DNA of 64,000 bases from Leptospira ainlahdjerensis (lineage in GTDB: Bacteria; Spirochaetota; Leptospiria; Leptospirales; Leptospiraceae). Of this stretch, positions 41,844 to 53,002 are shown piece after piece. The notes under the pieces are model-generated. The model was not told the DNA's origin. It did not search any database and was given only the letters and a program-made list of their open reading frames with translations. Within the stretch, counting starts at the first letter, position 1. Each line of letters opens with the position of its first letter. Position numbers and translations under genes: made by a program. The DNA is taken from NCBI RefSeq assembly GCF_016919175.1, contig NZ_JAFFPU010000042.1:62001-126000 (forward strand). The letters are read 5' to 3'.

Positions 41844-41866
41844 AAAAAAAGCCGCCTTGCGGCGGC
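41844..41866 (-). terminator. lipL32 terminator
   Basis: GCCGCC-TTGC-GGCGGC (41851-41866) with an A-run on the plus-strand left side, which is a T-run after the hairpin on the minus strand. It lies 36 bp past the lipL32 stop, as expected for a highly expressed gene. Confidence 0.85.
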
Positions 41867-41901
41867 TTTTTACCTTAAACAACTGTAAAACTAAGTGTGA
41901 A

Positions 41902-42737
<836 letters not shown>

Positions 42738-42759
42738 GAAAATCACGGTATGGACTCGC

Positions 42760-42792
<33 letters not shown>

Positions 42793-42943
42793 TACCTGAA
42801 AGTGATGGAATCCGATTAAAAAGGAACTTTCAAGAGAATCAAAAGTCTCCGTAGATCCGTAAGACGCGTAACACGAGCGGATTCAAGTCTCCTGTGTTCT
42901 TTTGGAAAAAAATTGTAAATCGGGAAATCGAAAGCGCGAGAAT

Positions 42944-43342
42944 TCAATTTTTTTGAAAAAATCGTTTGATCCAGTCCCAGAGATCCAAAATCCACGCAAG
43001 GATTCTTCCGAAGATTGTTGAATACGAATACCTCTTAAGGAGTTCTTGGACTCTTTCCTGTTCTTCCGAAGTGAATTCTAAACGGATATTGTTTTCTTCG
43101 GCCTCCATCTGAACCCTTTCTTTTTTATTTCGAATGTCCACGATCCGAACGTCCACGTACTCCCAGCCGAGTAGTTTTACGCTTTCGAGTCTTCTTTCTC
43201 CCGAGATCAAGGTATTGTCGAGATCGATGAGAATCGGATGCAAAAGACCCAACTTCTGAATGGATTCTTTTAAGGGGCGAAGATCGCCCAAATCTTTTCG
43301 GATACGATTCTTAACTTTGATATCGGAGACTCGGATTTTCAT
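42944..43342 (-). CDS. solo ParB/Sulfiredoxin-like N-terminal domain protein with hydrophobic tail
   Basis: A 132-residue protein whose first 90 residues are the ParB N-terminal nucleotide-binding domain: [38 protein letters not shown], then the catalytic-type motif [21 protein letters not shown] (G-E-R-R). There is no HTH or dimerisation domain. Residues 105-132 ([24 protein letters not shown]) form a tryptophan-rich, amphipathic or weakly membrane-binding helix. Normal ParB proteins are about 290 residues with DNA-binding, and no parA lies nearby. It may be a CTP-dependent switch attached to the membrane; this is inference. It is divergent from metK and 220 bp upstream of lipL32, on the lipL32 strand. 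Confidence 0.8.
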   Translation of the reverse strand: MKIRVSDIKVKNRIRKDLGDLRPLKESIQKLGLLHPILIDLDNTLISGERRLESVKLLGWEYVDVRIVDIRNKKERVQMEAEENNIRLEFTSEEQERVQELLKRYSYSTIFGRILAWILDLWDWIKRFFQKN

Positions 43343-43529
43343 TGTTTCTCAAAAATATTCGGGCGGCTCTCGATTCAATTCAATTCTGCTCGAAACGGTT
43401 CAATTTGTTGTAGAATCGGTTGGGAACATAGTTTGGATCTTCTTGACACTGAAGGAATCCATAGGTTTTTGGAATGAAAGCGGGTATCCAGTACGGTTAC
43501 TCAGTCAATTTCACCATCAGGAAGAACAA

Positions 43530-44690
<1,161 letters not shown>

Positions 44691-44697
44691 GAAAAAA

Positions 44698-45660
44698 ATG
44701 GGAGCTCCTAGTACAGCAACTGCGACTGAAAAAGCAACTCGTGATGGTTACGGGGATGCGCTGCATGAACTCGGGGTTTCCCGTCCGGACGTAGTCGTTC
44801 TGGACGCGGATCTTTCCGGATCCACAAAGACGAATAAGTTTGCGAAAGCATTTCCGGAACGTTTTTTCAACGTAGGAGTCGCCGAACAAAACTTAGTCGG
44901 ACACGCGGCCGGACTCGCACTTTCCGGTATGACTCCGTTCGCTTCTTCCTTTGCGATGTTTCTCGCGGGAAGGGCCTGGGAAGTGGTCCGTAACAGCGTC
45001 GTTTATCCATTCTTAAACGTAAAATTAGTAGCCTCTCACGGCGGAATCACAGTCGGTGAGGACGGAGCGTCCCACCAGTGTATCGAAGACTTCGCGATTA
45101 TGAGAGCCATTCCTGAAATGACGGTAATCTGTCCCGCCGATTACAATGAATGCAAACAAGTCATTCACGCGATCGCGGACTACAAAGGTCCGGTCTATGT
45201 TCGTGTGGGTCGTCCGAATGTTCCCGTCATCGAAAGAGAGAACTATCAATTTGTAATCGGTAAGGCCGAGGTAATGAGAGAAGGGAAAGACGTTCTCATC
45301 ATTGCAAACGGAGTGATCGTAAGCGAAGCGATGAAAGCGGTAGAAGAACTTTCTAAAGAAGGGATTTCCGCGACTCTTTTGAACATGGCGACGATCAAAC
45401 CGATCGACAGAGAAGCCATCCTGAAATACGCGAAAGAGTGCAGAGCGGTCGTCACCTGTGAAGAACACAACGTTGTCGGCGGACTCGGTTCTGCGGTGAG
45501 CGAGTTTCTTTCGGAAGAATATCCAGTTCACGTCCTAAAAGTTGGAATGAAGGATCAATTCGGAAAGTCGGGAACTTGGAAGGAACTTCTGGATTATTTC
45601 GGTCTTCGTTCTAAAAATATCGTTGAGACTGCAAAAAAAGCGATTCAACTCAAAGGATAA
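44698..45660 (+). CDS. transketolase, C-terminal subunit (split transketolase)
   Basis: The 320-residue protein begins at the pyrimidine-binding domain ([48 protein letters not shown], with the catalytic Glu of GVAEQN). It continues with [26 protein letters not shown] and the C-terminal domain [20 protein letters not shown]. The thiamine diphosphate-binding N-terminal domain is missing. In split transketolases that half is a separate polypeptide of about 270-280 residues, which must lie outside this window. The heteromeric enzyme moves two-carbon units between sugar phosphates. The gene sits directly behind metK and before the 55-codon gene and clpS; its TAA overlaps the next ATG as TAATG. 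Confidence 0.9.
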   Translation: MGAPSTATATEKATRDGYGDALHELGVSRPDVVVLDADLSGSTKTNKFAKAFPERFFNVGVAEQNLVGHAAGLALSGMTPFASSFAMFLAGRAWEVVRNSVVYPFLNVKLVASHGGITVGEDGASHQCIEDFAIMRAIPEMTVICPADYNECKQVIHAIADYKGPVYVRVGRPNVPVIERENYQFVIGKAEVMREGKDVLIIANGVIVSEAMKAVEELSKEGISATLLNMATIKPIDREAILKYAKECRAVVTCEEHNVVGGLGSAVSEFLSEEYPVHVLKVGMKDQFGKSGTWKELLDYFGLRSKNIVETAKKAIQLKG

Positions 45661-45827
45661 TGTTTTCTCCCATTCTTCTGCGGTCGGCTTTGGAGTTTTC
45701 AGAAACTGAGATTCTTTGGATCGCGAAAGAAGAAGGAAGACATCCTTTTATCGGCGCTCTCACTCGGTTTGAGAGAGAGTGGTCGAGATCGAAATTCTTC
45801 TTTTACTTTTCTCGGGCTTTGAGTTGA
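45660..45827 (+). CDS. small 55-residue protein between the transketolase half and clpS
   Basis: ATG 45660 overlaps the transketolase stop (TAATG) and the TGA at 45825-45827 ends 3 bp before clpS. The product has 55 residues, with an N-terminal LEFSETEILWIAKEEGRHPFIG helix and a basic, aromatic tail (WSRSKFFFYFSRALS). I do not recognise it. The tight spacing on both sides in an otherwise compact operon, with no leftover gap, argues that it is translated and coupled. It could equally be a spacer that by chance has no stop, but the start-stop overlap on each side supports a gene. Confidence 0.55.
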   Translation: MFSPILLRSALEFSETEILWIAKEEGRHPFIGALTRFEREWSRSKFFFYFSRALS

Positions 45828-45830
45828 AAG

Positions 45831-46151
<321 letters not shown>

Positions 46152-46188
46152 GAAAAAAAAACCGATTTTCAAAAGCCACTTCCGTTCG

Positions 46189-46600
46189 AGGATCTGTCGT
46201 AACTACGACGATCCTCTATGAATGTCGCCGGCCCCGCCCTGATCTTGGGTGGAGGGGAGTGGGGGCGGGAAAACTCCGGAGGACTTTTCTATATCACAAA
46301 ATTCTAATTTTACAAGAAAAAAATCCCCGTGTAGGAACTCTTACAAATCCCTCTTCTCGGGACGATTCTCGCGGCACCCCTTCTAAACTTGTCATAAGCT
46401 TAACCCAGAAGTTGTCCGGATCTTAAGAAGGATCTGTCGTAACTACGACGATCCTCTGTGAATGTCGCCGGCCCCACCCTGATCTTGGGTGGAGGGGAGT
46501 GGGGGCGGGAAAACTCCGGAGGACTTTCCTTTATCACAAAATTCTAATTTTACAAGAAAAAAGTCCCCGTGTAGGAACTCTTACAAATTCCTTTCAGACT
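46189..46600. repeat. two 240-bp tandem copies of the inverted-repeat family
   Basis: Unit 1 starts with GGATCTGTCGTAACTACGACG at 46189 and unit 2 with the same at 46429, a 240-bp period. Each has GTCGCCGGCCCC, a CCTGATCTTGGGTGGAGGGG stem, GGAGGACTTT, a TATCACAAAATTCTAATTTTAC block and GTGTAGGAACTCTTACAAA. Unit 2 lacks the final part. The copies differ at only a handful of positions, so this is a recent duplication. Confidence 0.85.
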
Positions 46601-46751
46601 CAGCTTTTTTCAAGTTGTGAAAAGGATCGGATACTCCTAAACGAGCGCTGGCAGTAAATTTTACGAAAAAATTCCTCCGCCACAAAAAAAGTTCTTCTAA
46701 AGAGAAAATCCTTTTCGAAAGAAGCGAATCTCTGACAACTTTCTTTTGTTT

Positions 46752-46792
46752 AAAAAAAAACTCCTTCCGGACAAAAAATTCTCCGGAAGGAG
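46752..46792 (-). terminator. terminator of the MDR dehydrogenase
   Basis: CTCCTTCCGGA (46761-46771) pairs with TCCGGAAGGAG (46782-46792); on the minus strand it is followed by a run of T (46760-46752). It lies 18 bp past the dehydrogenase stop. Confidence 0.85.
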
Positions 46793-46810
46793 CAAAGCGG
46801 TTCCGCAAGG

Positions 46811-47842
46811 TTAAGAATTCATATTGACGACTAGCTTTACGGCGGGTTCCGGCCAGGCGTGAATCGCGTCTTCGAAATCGCATGTAGCCGTGACCACCTT
46901 TTCGGGTTGGATTTTTTTCTCTTCGATTTTTTCTAAAATTTTAGGAATGTGTTCTCTGGAATCCACCCTTCCGATTTTGAGTGTAACACCCGTATTATAC
47001 AATTCTAAATAAGGAATTTCTAATTTATTGGTCCAGAAAATGGCCGCGCTTCCGTAGATTCCCTCGGTGGAAAGAGACTTGAGTGCGAAGTTCATCCCTT
47101 CTTTCAAACCGTGACAGTCTACGATCAGAGGAAATTTTTTATCCCAGGCTTTTGGAAGCGTAGAATAGGGAACGGCGGTCGCACCGAGCGATTCAGCGAT
47201 TTTCAGTCTTTCCGGATCGTTGTCTAAATACAAAACTTCCGAAGAACCCATTCCCACGGCGAGAGAAGCTGAATAAAGAGAAATGCTGGAAGCGAATCCT
47301 CCGAGAATCATCACCGGTGAATTCGGTTTTTTTTCCAACCACTGACCGACGAGCTTCCACGCTTCCACGATATTGTCGCTGATTCCGGCGAGCGCGATCG
47401 GATCCAGTCCGAGAGGCAGAGGAATGAGCATTTGATTTGCATAAGGAATCCAAATTTTTTCGGCAAGGGCGCCTCCGAATTCTTTTGCGGACGAACCCAT
47501 CCCGTAGTGACTCGCGAAAGGAACCGATGAACAGGCTTTCGAATGGCCTCCGATACAATCCGGACAAAAACCGCAAGAGATCTGAAACGGAATGATGACC
47601 TTGGTTCCTTTCGGATATTCGTTTGAGATCTCAGAACTTGTTTCCAGAATTTCTCCCACAAATTCGTGTCCGATCGGAAATCCGGGACGCATTAGAGTAT
47701 GACCTTGGAGAATGGGGATGTCCAAGTCGCATCGGGAGACCGCGAGCGGTCGTACGAGGGCTTGATTCTTCCCCTGGATCGATGGTTCGGGAACTTCTTC
47801 CCATTCTAAAACATTTCTTTTTTTGAATACGATTCGTTTCAT
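46811..47842 (-). CDS. zinc-type alcohol dehydrogenase-like protein (MDR family)
   Basis: The 343-residue protein has the GroES-like domain (RCDLDIPILQGHT and GHEFVGEI) and the structural zinc cysteine cluster CGFCPDCIGGHSKAC. The Rossmann domain VMILGGFASSISLYSASLAVGMGSSEVLYLDNDPERL follows, in which a glycine-rich GGFASS replaces GxGxxG. The cysteine C38 before DLDIPIL replaces the usual catalytic CxGTD, so the catalytic zinc ligands are C38 and H58. The reaction is probably oxidation of an alcohol or reduction of an aldehyde/ketone with NAD(P), substrate unknown. Transcribed alone and closed by the hairpin at 46761-46792. Confidence 0.88.
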   Translation of the reverse strand: MKRIVFKKRNVLEWEEVPEPSIQGKNQALVRPLAVSRCDLDIPILQGHTLMRPGFPIGHEFVGEILETSSEISNEYPKGTKVIIPFQISCGFCPDCIGGHSKACSSVPFASHYGMGSSAKEFGGALAEKIWIPYANQMLIPLPLGLDPIALAGISDNIVEAWKLVGQWLEKKPNSPVMILGGFASSISLYSASLAVGMGSSEVLYLDNDPERLKIAESLGATAVPYSTLPKAWDKKFPLIVDCHGLKEGMNFALKSLSTEGIYGSAAIFWTNKLEIPYLELYNTGVTLKIGRVDSREHIPKILEKIEEKKIQPEKVVTATCDFEDAIHAWPEPAVKLVVNMNS

Positions 47843-48078
47843 GGTTCACCTTTGTTCTACTTTGTATCTGGATTGGATCGATTTCGATTTTTTTTGATCT
47901 TCAAAAGACTGAGCGGAATTTTAGATTTTAGAATGCTCTTCTTACGAATATGGATTCGATTCTTTTTGTCCATTTTTGTTTTAAGAGTTCTTTCAGTCAC
48001 AAGTTTGGATTTTAAAAACCGCCTTGTTTAAAAAGTTTATCCCCTGAGTTTATTTATATAATTCTAAAATTAGAATAT

Positions 48079-48861
48079 TCAAAATCCTTGGAACACTGCT
48101 TGTCTTTTTTCCACAAAGGAGTTCAATCCTTCTTCCGCGTCCTTGGAATCCATCAACGCTAGGAGCTGGGGAAATAAATCCTCAGCGGCTTTGCTTTCTC
48201 CGTTCTGCACCGAATTTATCGCCGACTTTAAGGTTGCAAAAACTCCGAGAGGTGCCTGGGCCGCGATCTTTTCCGCGAGTTGAATTCCTCTGGAGACGAG
48301 TTCGTTTTTTTCCACGATTTCCTGGATCAGCCCGATGCGGAGCGCTTCTTCCGCTTCGAAAGGTTCTCCCGTGAGAATGTATTTCATGGCGTTTCCCCAG
48401 CCGCACTGGGCGGGCCAGCGCATCGTTCCTCCGCCGAAAGGAAAAATTCCTCTTTGCACTTCCACTTGGGCGAAGACTGAACGTTTCGCTGCAATTCGAA
48501 TGTCGCTCGCGAGCATGAGTTCGATTCCAAGAGTGATGCACATTCCGTGAACCGCGACGACTACCGGTTTGGTTCTGTGTTTTCCAGTGGTTCCCCAAGG
48601 ATTTACGCTCTCTTCGGGTAATGGAAATCTTCTCTCTTTTTTTAGGAATTCCGCAACGTTCTTGAGATCCAAGCCGAGTGTGAATTGTTTTCCGTTTGCG
48701 TAGACAAGACCGACTCGGATTTCCGGATCCGCTTCCATTTGGTCATAGGCGCGGCTGAGAGCAAAAAGCATCTCTACGTTGAACGCGTTTCGTTCCTCGG
48801 GTCTGTTAAAAACGATATGAAGAACGTGGCCTTTTTTTTCGGTGAGAATCAGGTCGGACAT
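48079..48861 (-). CDS. enoyl-CoA hydratase/isomerase (crotonase family)
   Basis: The 260-residue protein reads LHIVFNRPEERNAFNVEML, then the oxyanion-hole block QFTLGLDLKNV and the VVVAVHGMCITLGIELMLASDIRIAA segment, followed by FAQVEVQRGIFPFGGGTMRWP. This is the crotonase fold; the second catalytic Glu of enoyl-CoA hydratase (E164 type) is in VEVQRGIFP, shifted to Glu-Val-Gln, so isomerase or other activity is possible. It works in fatty-acid or related acyl-CoA metabolism in the cytoplasm. It is divergent from the TetR regulator gene at 48982, and two palindromic operators lie between them, which suggests direct repression of this gene. Confidence 0.9.
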   Translation of the reverse strand: MSDLILTEKKGHVLHIVFNRPEERNAFNVEMLFALSRAYDQMEADPEIRVGLVYANGKQFTLGLDLKNVAEFLKKERRFPLPEESVNPWGTTGKHRTKPVVVAVHGMCITLGIELMLASDIRIAAKRSVFAQVEVQRGIFPFGGGTMRWPAQCGWGNAMKYILTGEPFEAEEALRIGLIQEIVEKNELVSRGIQLAEKIAAQAPLGVFATLKSAINSVQNGESKAAEDLFPQLLALMDSKDAEEGLNSFVEKRQAVFQGF

Positions 48862-48874
48862 GGAATTTCCCTTG

Positions 48875-48928
48875 AATAGACTATTTGGTCTATTCTGATT
48901 TGAATTGGATATAGACTAAATAGTCTAT
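48875..48928. promoter_or_regulatory. two palindromic operators between crotonase and TetR genes
   Basis: AATAGACTATTTGGTCTATT (48875-48894) and ATAGACTAAATAGTCTAT (48911-48928) share the half-site TAGACTA and are centred 35 bp apart. They lie in the divergent promoter region 5' of both genes, as expected for TetR-type operators that regulate the pair. Confidence 0.85.
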
Positions 48929-48981
48929 CATTTTTTGTTTTTCTTGAACTTTTTTTAGCTTCTGAAACTCTGATCTATTGT

Positions 48982-49581
48982 ATGATTCAGAATTTTGAAA
49001 AACAGAGCAATCCCTATGATCGGCTGATGACCTCTGCCTTGGATCTATTCTATCACAGAGGTTATTCAGGAACTTCTACAAACCAGCTGATCGCGGATTC
49101 CGGAACTCACAAAGCCAGCTTTTATCGTTATTTTCAATCCAAAGAAGAAATCGCTTTGGAGTATCTCAAACTCCAGGGAGAAAATTTTGAGAATGGTCTC
49201 CAAAGAATGATGGAGCGTGCTCCTTCCTGGGAGGAATTTATTTCCACTTGGAGTGCGGTTCTTTTGAAACAGGTGAAGAGTGGGAAATTCTTAGGCTGTC
49301 CGATCGCACGTTTTATCAACAGCGTGGAAGAAAAGAACGAGGATTTTGAAATTGTCGCGGACAAAATCATAGAAGGTTGGATTCGGATTTTTGAATTGTA
49401 TTTTGAATCGGAAAAGAAGAAGGGAAATTTAGATCCTTCTTTAGACTCTCTGGCCGCAGCCAAAAAAATTCTGAAACTCTTTCAGGGAAGTTCGCAGCTC
49501 TTTCGAATCACAGGAAAAAATGAATACTTTTTAGAACTCAAAGCGGAGATGATCGAGGTTTTGGGAGGAAAGAAAAAGTAG
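48982..49581 (+). CDS. TetR/AcrR family transcriptional regulator
   Basis: The 199-residue protein has the TetR HTH at about 12-60: LMTSALDLFYHRGYSGTSTNQLIADSGTHKASFYRYFQSKEEIALEYL, with the recognition helix HKASFYRYF. The C-terminal ligand domain (about 65-199) has no residues that reveal the ligand. It is divergent from the crotonase gene with two palindromes between, so it most likely represses itself and that gene, with acyl-CoA or a fatty acid as inducer by analogy to FadR-like TetR regulators; that is inference. The ATG at 48982 follows AGCTTCTGAAACTCTGATCT without a strong ribosome site. Confidence 0.92.
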   Translation: MIQNFEKQSNPYDRLMTSALDLFYHRGYSGTSTNQLIADSGTHKASFYRYFQSKEEIALEYLKLQGENFENGLQRMMERAPSWEEFISTWSAVLLKQVKSGKFLGCPIARFINSVEEKNEDFEIVADKIIEGWIRIFELYFESEKKKGNLDPSLDSLAAAKKILKLFQGSSQLFRITGKNEYFLELKAEMIEVLGGKKK

Positions 49582-49952
49582 AAACGACTTTCATTCTAAT
49601 TCCTCTGGGAGTCGATTCGATCAGAGAACGGCCTTAATACCCGAGGTCAGCTTTTTTCAAGAGATCGTTTGTTGGGACAAGGGGTGTTTGAGAATTCTGT
49701 GGGAACTCCCCAGAAAAAGTGCCTTCTGGATTCGAAGGAAGTTTTTTTCTAAAGCCGTGAACTGTGGGAACTCCCGCGGTTTTGTTTTTAGTTCTGGGGG
49801 GAAGTTCTAAATAGAAAGAGGAACAAAAAAAGTAAAAGTTTCCGAAACCCTAAAAATAGGGTTCGATCAAGGAAAATCCAAATTCTAAAACATTCTAAAA
49901 AAGAATCTTTGGAAAAGAAAAATTCGACCTTTGGCCTGGACAACGTATAAAA
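49582..49952. other. intergenic region between convergent genes
   Basis: Two copies of the short motif are present: CTGTGGGAACTCCCCAG near 49697-49713 and CTGTGGGAACTCCCGCGG near 49749-49766. No gene is seen; the reverse frame at 49788-49985 runs through the terminator. Confidence 0.5.
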
Positions 49953-49980
49953 AAGCCCCCGTTTGGAACAACGGAGGCTT
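49953..49980 (-). terminator. terminator of the MaoC-like gene
   Basis: AAGCCCCCGTT, loop TGGAAC, AACGGAGGCTT (49953-49980) with one mismatch, followed on the minus strand by a T-rich stretch, 13 bp past the stop of the gene at 49994. Confidence 0.8.
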
Positions 49981-49993
49981 CGCAAAAAAAAGT

Positions 49994-51172
<1,179 letters not shown>

Positions 51173-51534
51173 AGCAATAGGCCTCTCGATCTTTTTTCGT
51201 TTTTTCCAGTCTTTTGTTTCCGATCTTCCGGAAAAGTTTTTTTATTTAAAGAATTCTTCGGAGTGAGGCGCTTATCAAAGGAAAAGAGGGGAGCGTGTAT
51301 ATACCTCTCCGAATCCGAGTTGTGAGAAAAAACTCGAGGAACCTCAAAGAATTGTAAGAATCATCCTTTGAAAGTTCGGATTTTTTTTTCGAATTGTCGT
51401 AGTTCCGATATCTCCGATAAAAACTCGCGTTCTCCCGGGGGCGGCACATCGGGGCTCTGTTTGTATTGAGTTTACGCAAACGTAGAGAGCGCCGTTGTGA
51501 GTTGACGCGCCGGTTCCACCCATTTTGAGCCTAT
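51173..51534. other. intergenic region upstream of the MaoC-like gene
   Basis: A fragment of the repeat family's end motif, TTGTCGTAGTTCCGATA, lies near 51392-51408. No gene is seen; a reverse frame at 51246-51479 is basic and unlike a protein. Confidence 0.45.
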
Positions 51535-51780
51535 CTCACCCACAAGTTGAGAGGAACGAACGGCAAGGAGAATCGTCCTCCTAAAAAGGTTTTTTAGGAG
51601 TTCCTACACGAAGATTTCTGCTTGCAAAATTAGAATTTTGTGATATAGGAAAGTCCGCTGTGGTTTTTTCCGCCACCCGCCCCTCCACCCGAAATTCAGG
51701 GCGGGGCCCGCGACTTTCACGGAAGACTGTCGTATTTACGACAGATTCTTTCGAAAATCCCAACAACTTGTAGGGAAGCT
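51535..51780. mobile_element. inverted-repeat element, near-complete copy
   Basis: Left end TCTCACCCACAAGTTGAGAG, right end ACAACTTGTAGGG are inverted copies. Internally TAGGAGTTCCTACACG, GCTTGCAAAATTAGAATTTTG, GATATAGGAAAGTCC, a CCACCCGCCCC/GGGCGGGGC hairpin and TGTCGTATTTACGACAG follow in the standard order. Length about 246 bp; no coding capacity. Confidence 0.8.
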
Positions 51781-51956
51781 TCTACGCCCTGCGTTCTTAG
51801 GCAAGAGGAGACGTTTGGATCAAATCGCTCCCTAAATCTTTCCCTACAAAATCATTTCGAAAGAAGGACGGAGGTGAAAAAACAAAATAATCCGTCTCCA
51901 AGGACAAAATTCGATTTGGGAAAAAGGATTGAGATGACTGACACCACGACTCGAAT

Positions 51957-52568
51957 TTATTTCGGGTCGTAAAAATTGTCTAAAGCCTCTCTGGCTCCGA
52001 AACGGATTTCGAAATCGGACAAGGTCTTTTTTTCGAGAGTAGGATTCTGATCCGTTTCCGAGAACATGTGATTCCAAGTGTTCACATAAAGAATCGGCCT
52101 CTTTTTCTCGAGCTTCATCAGATCGGGTTTGAGAATCGAATCCAAATGTTTCACAGGATCGGTGTCGAAGGTTTGATCTCCGCTGTATACGTTCTTGAGA
52201 TGAATGGCGCTCCATTCTCCCTTTTGGGAAAATTGAACACGAAGGCTTTCGATGTCCTTCGATCTTCCGTATCGAAACTTTCTATAAATTCTATAAATAA
52301 AATCTTTCCAAGGAGAAGGATGTCTCTCATCCCGAAAGACAAGACTCAATTCGATTCTTTTTCCGGAAGAGGTTTCCCTTGCCGAACAATAGACAACTTC
52401 CAGAGAATTTCCGTCGTCGATATCTTTCCTAGGTTGGACGAAAATCGGAAGTTCTTCCGACTTACACTCCGGGTTTCCTCCAAGGTCGGGGAGTTCGTTT
52501 TTTCCAACGCTACAATTGGAAATCCAGAAAAGGAAAAAAAAGAAGTTAAGAATTTGGCGAAAGGACAT
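51957..52568 (-). CDS. lipoprotein of unknown function
   Basis: The 203-residue protein starts MSFRQILNFFFFLFWISNC, with a lipobox SNC cysteine at residue 19. It is followed by a short mature segment with Cys residues near residues 35 and 60 (GNPECKSEEL, VYCSARE) that could form a disulfide. The rest is strand-rich: GKRIELSLVFRDER, RVQFSQKGEWSAIHLKNVYSGDQTF and the final FEIRFGAREALDNFYDPK. I do not recognise a family. ATG 52568 is preferred because it begins the signal peptide; a TTG at 52673 gives a longer frame with a non-signal N-terminus. It is likely anchored to the inner or outer membrane facing the periplasm. A single unit with no obvious partner. Confidence 0.72.
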   Translation of the reverse strand: MSFRQILNFFFFLFWISNCSVGKNELPDLGGNPECKSEELPIFVQPRKDIDDGNSLEVVYCSARETSSGKRIELSLVFRDERHPSPWKDFIYRIYRKFRYGRSKDIESLRVQFSQKGEWSAIHLKNVYSGDQTFDTDPVKHLDSILKPDLMKLEKKRPILYVNTWNHMFSETDQNPTLEKKTLSDFEIRFGAREALDNFYDPK

Positions 52569-53002
52569 AGATTCGTGTTTTAGTTGAAGCTTTGTTTCGG
52601 TCAAATCGGAAACGTTTTCTCCAAATTCCTCGCCTGAAAATCCGATGAACGATCCCTTCCGGAACCTTCCCAAAATTCGATGATCCTACTCGGCTTCAGT
52701 TCTCGGAATCAAAAGAGGGAGTTCCCACAGATTGCCTCTTTTTAGAGACGTCTGAACTTTCGATCGGACTTTTCAAAGTTACATCCCGGGTTTTCCACGG
52801 CTTCAGTTTTGGGAAAAAGCTCTTAAGAATTCTCTTTAAAAACGATTCTCGGCCTCCTTTTAGGAATCTCTTTTTTTTCAAACCTATACGAATCTCTTTG
52901 GAAATCGTCTCTCGAATTTTTCCGAATCGTTCCCGGAAAAACCGGGGTTTCCTTGTTTAAAAAATGGATGAAGTCTCCCAAGGCCGGAGGAGATTGGTGG
53001 AG
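52569..53002. other. intergenic region between divergent genes
   Basis: Contains one short palindromic motif, GGGAGTTCCCACAG near 52719-52732. The frame from 52964 enters the peptidase gene, but family alignment and ribosome site place the start at 53003. No RNA gene or element is seen. Confidence 0.45.

Noticed and set aside
43343..43529. SAM riboswitch in the metK leader
   Set aside because: I could not find the conserved stems or kink-turn of SAM-I or other SAM riboswitch classes in this 187-bp leader.
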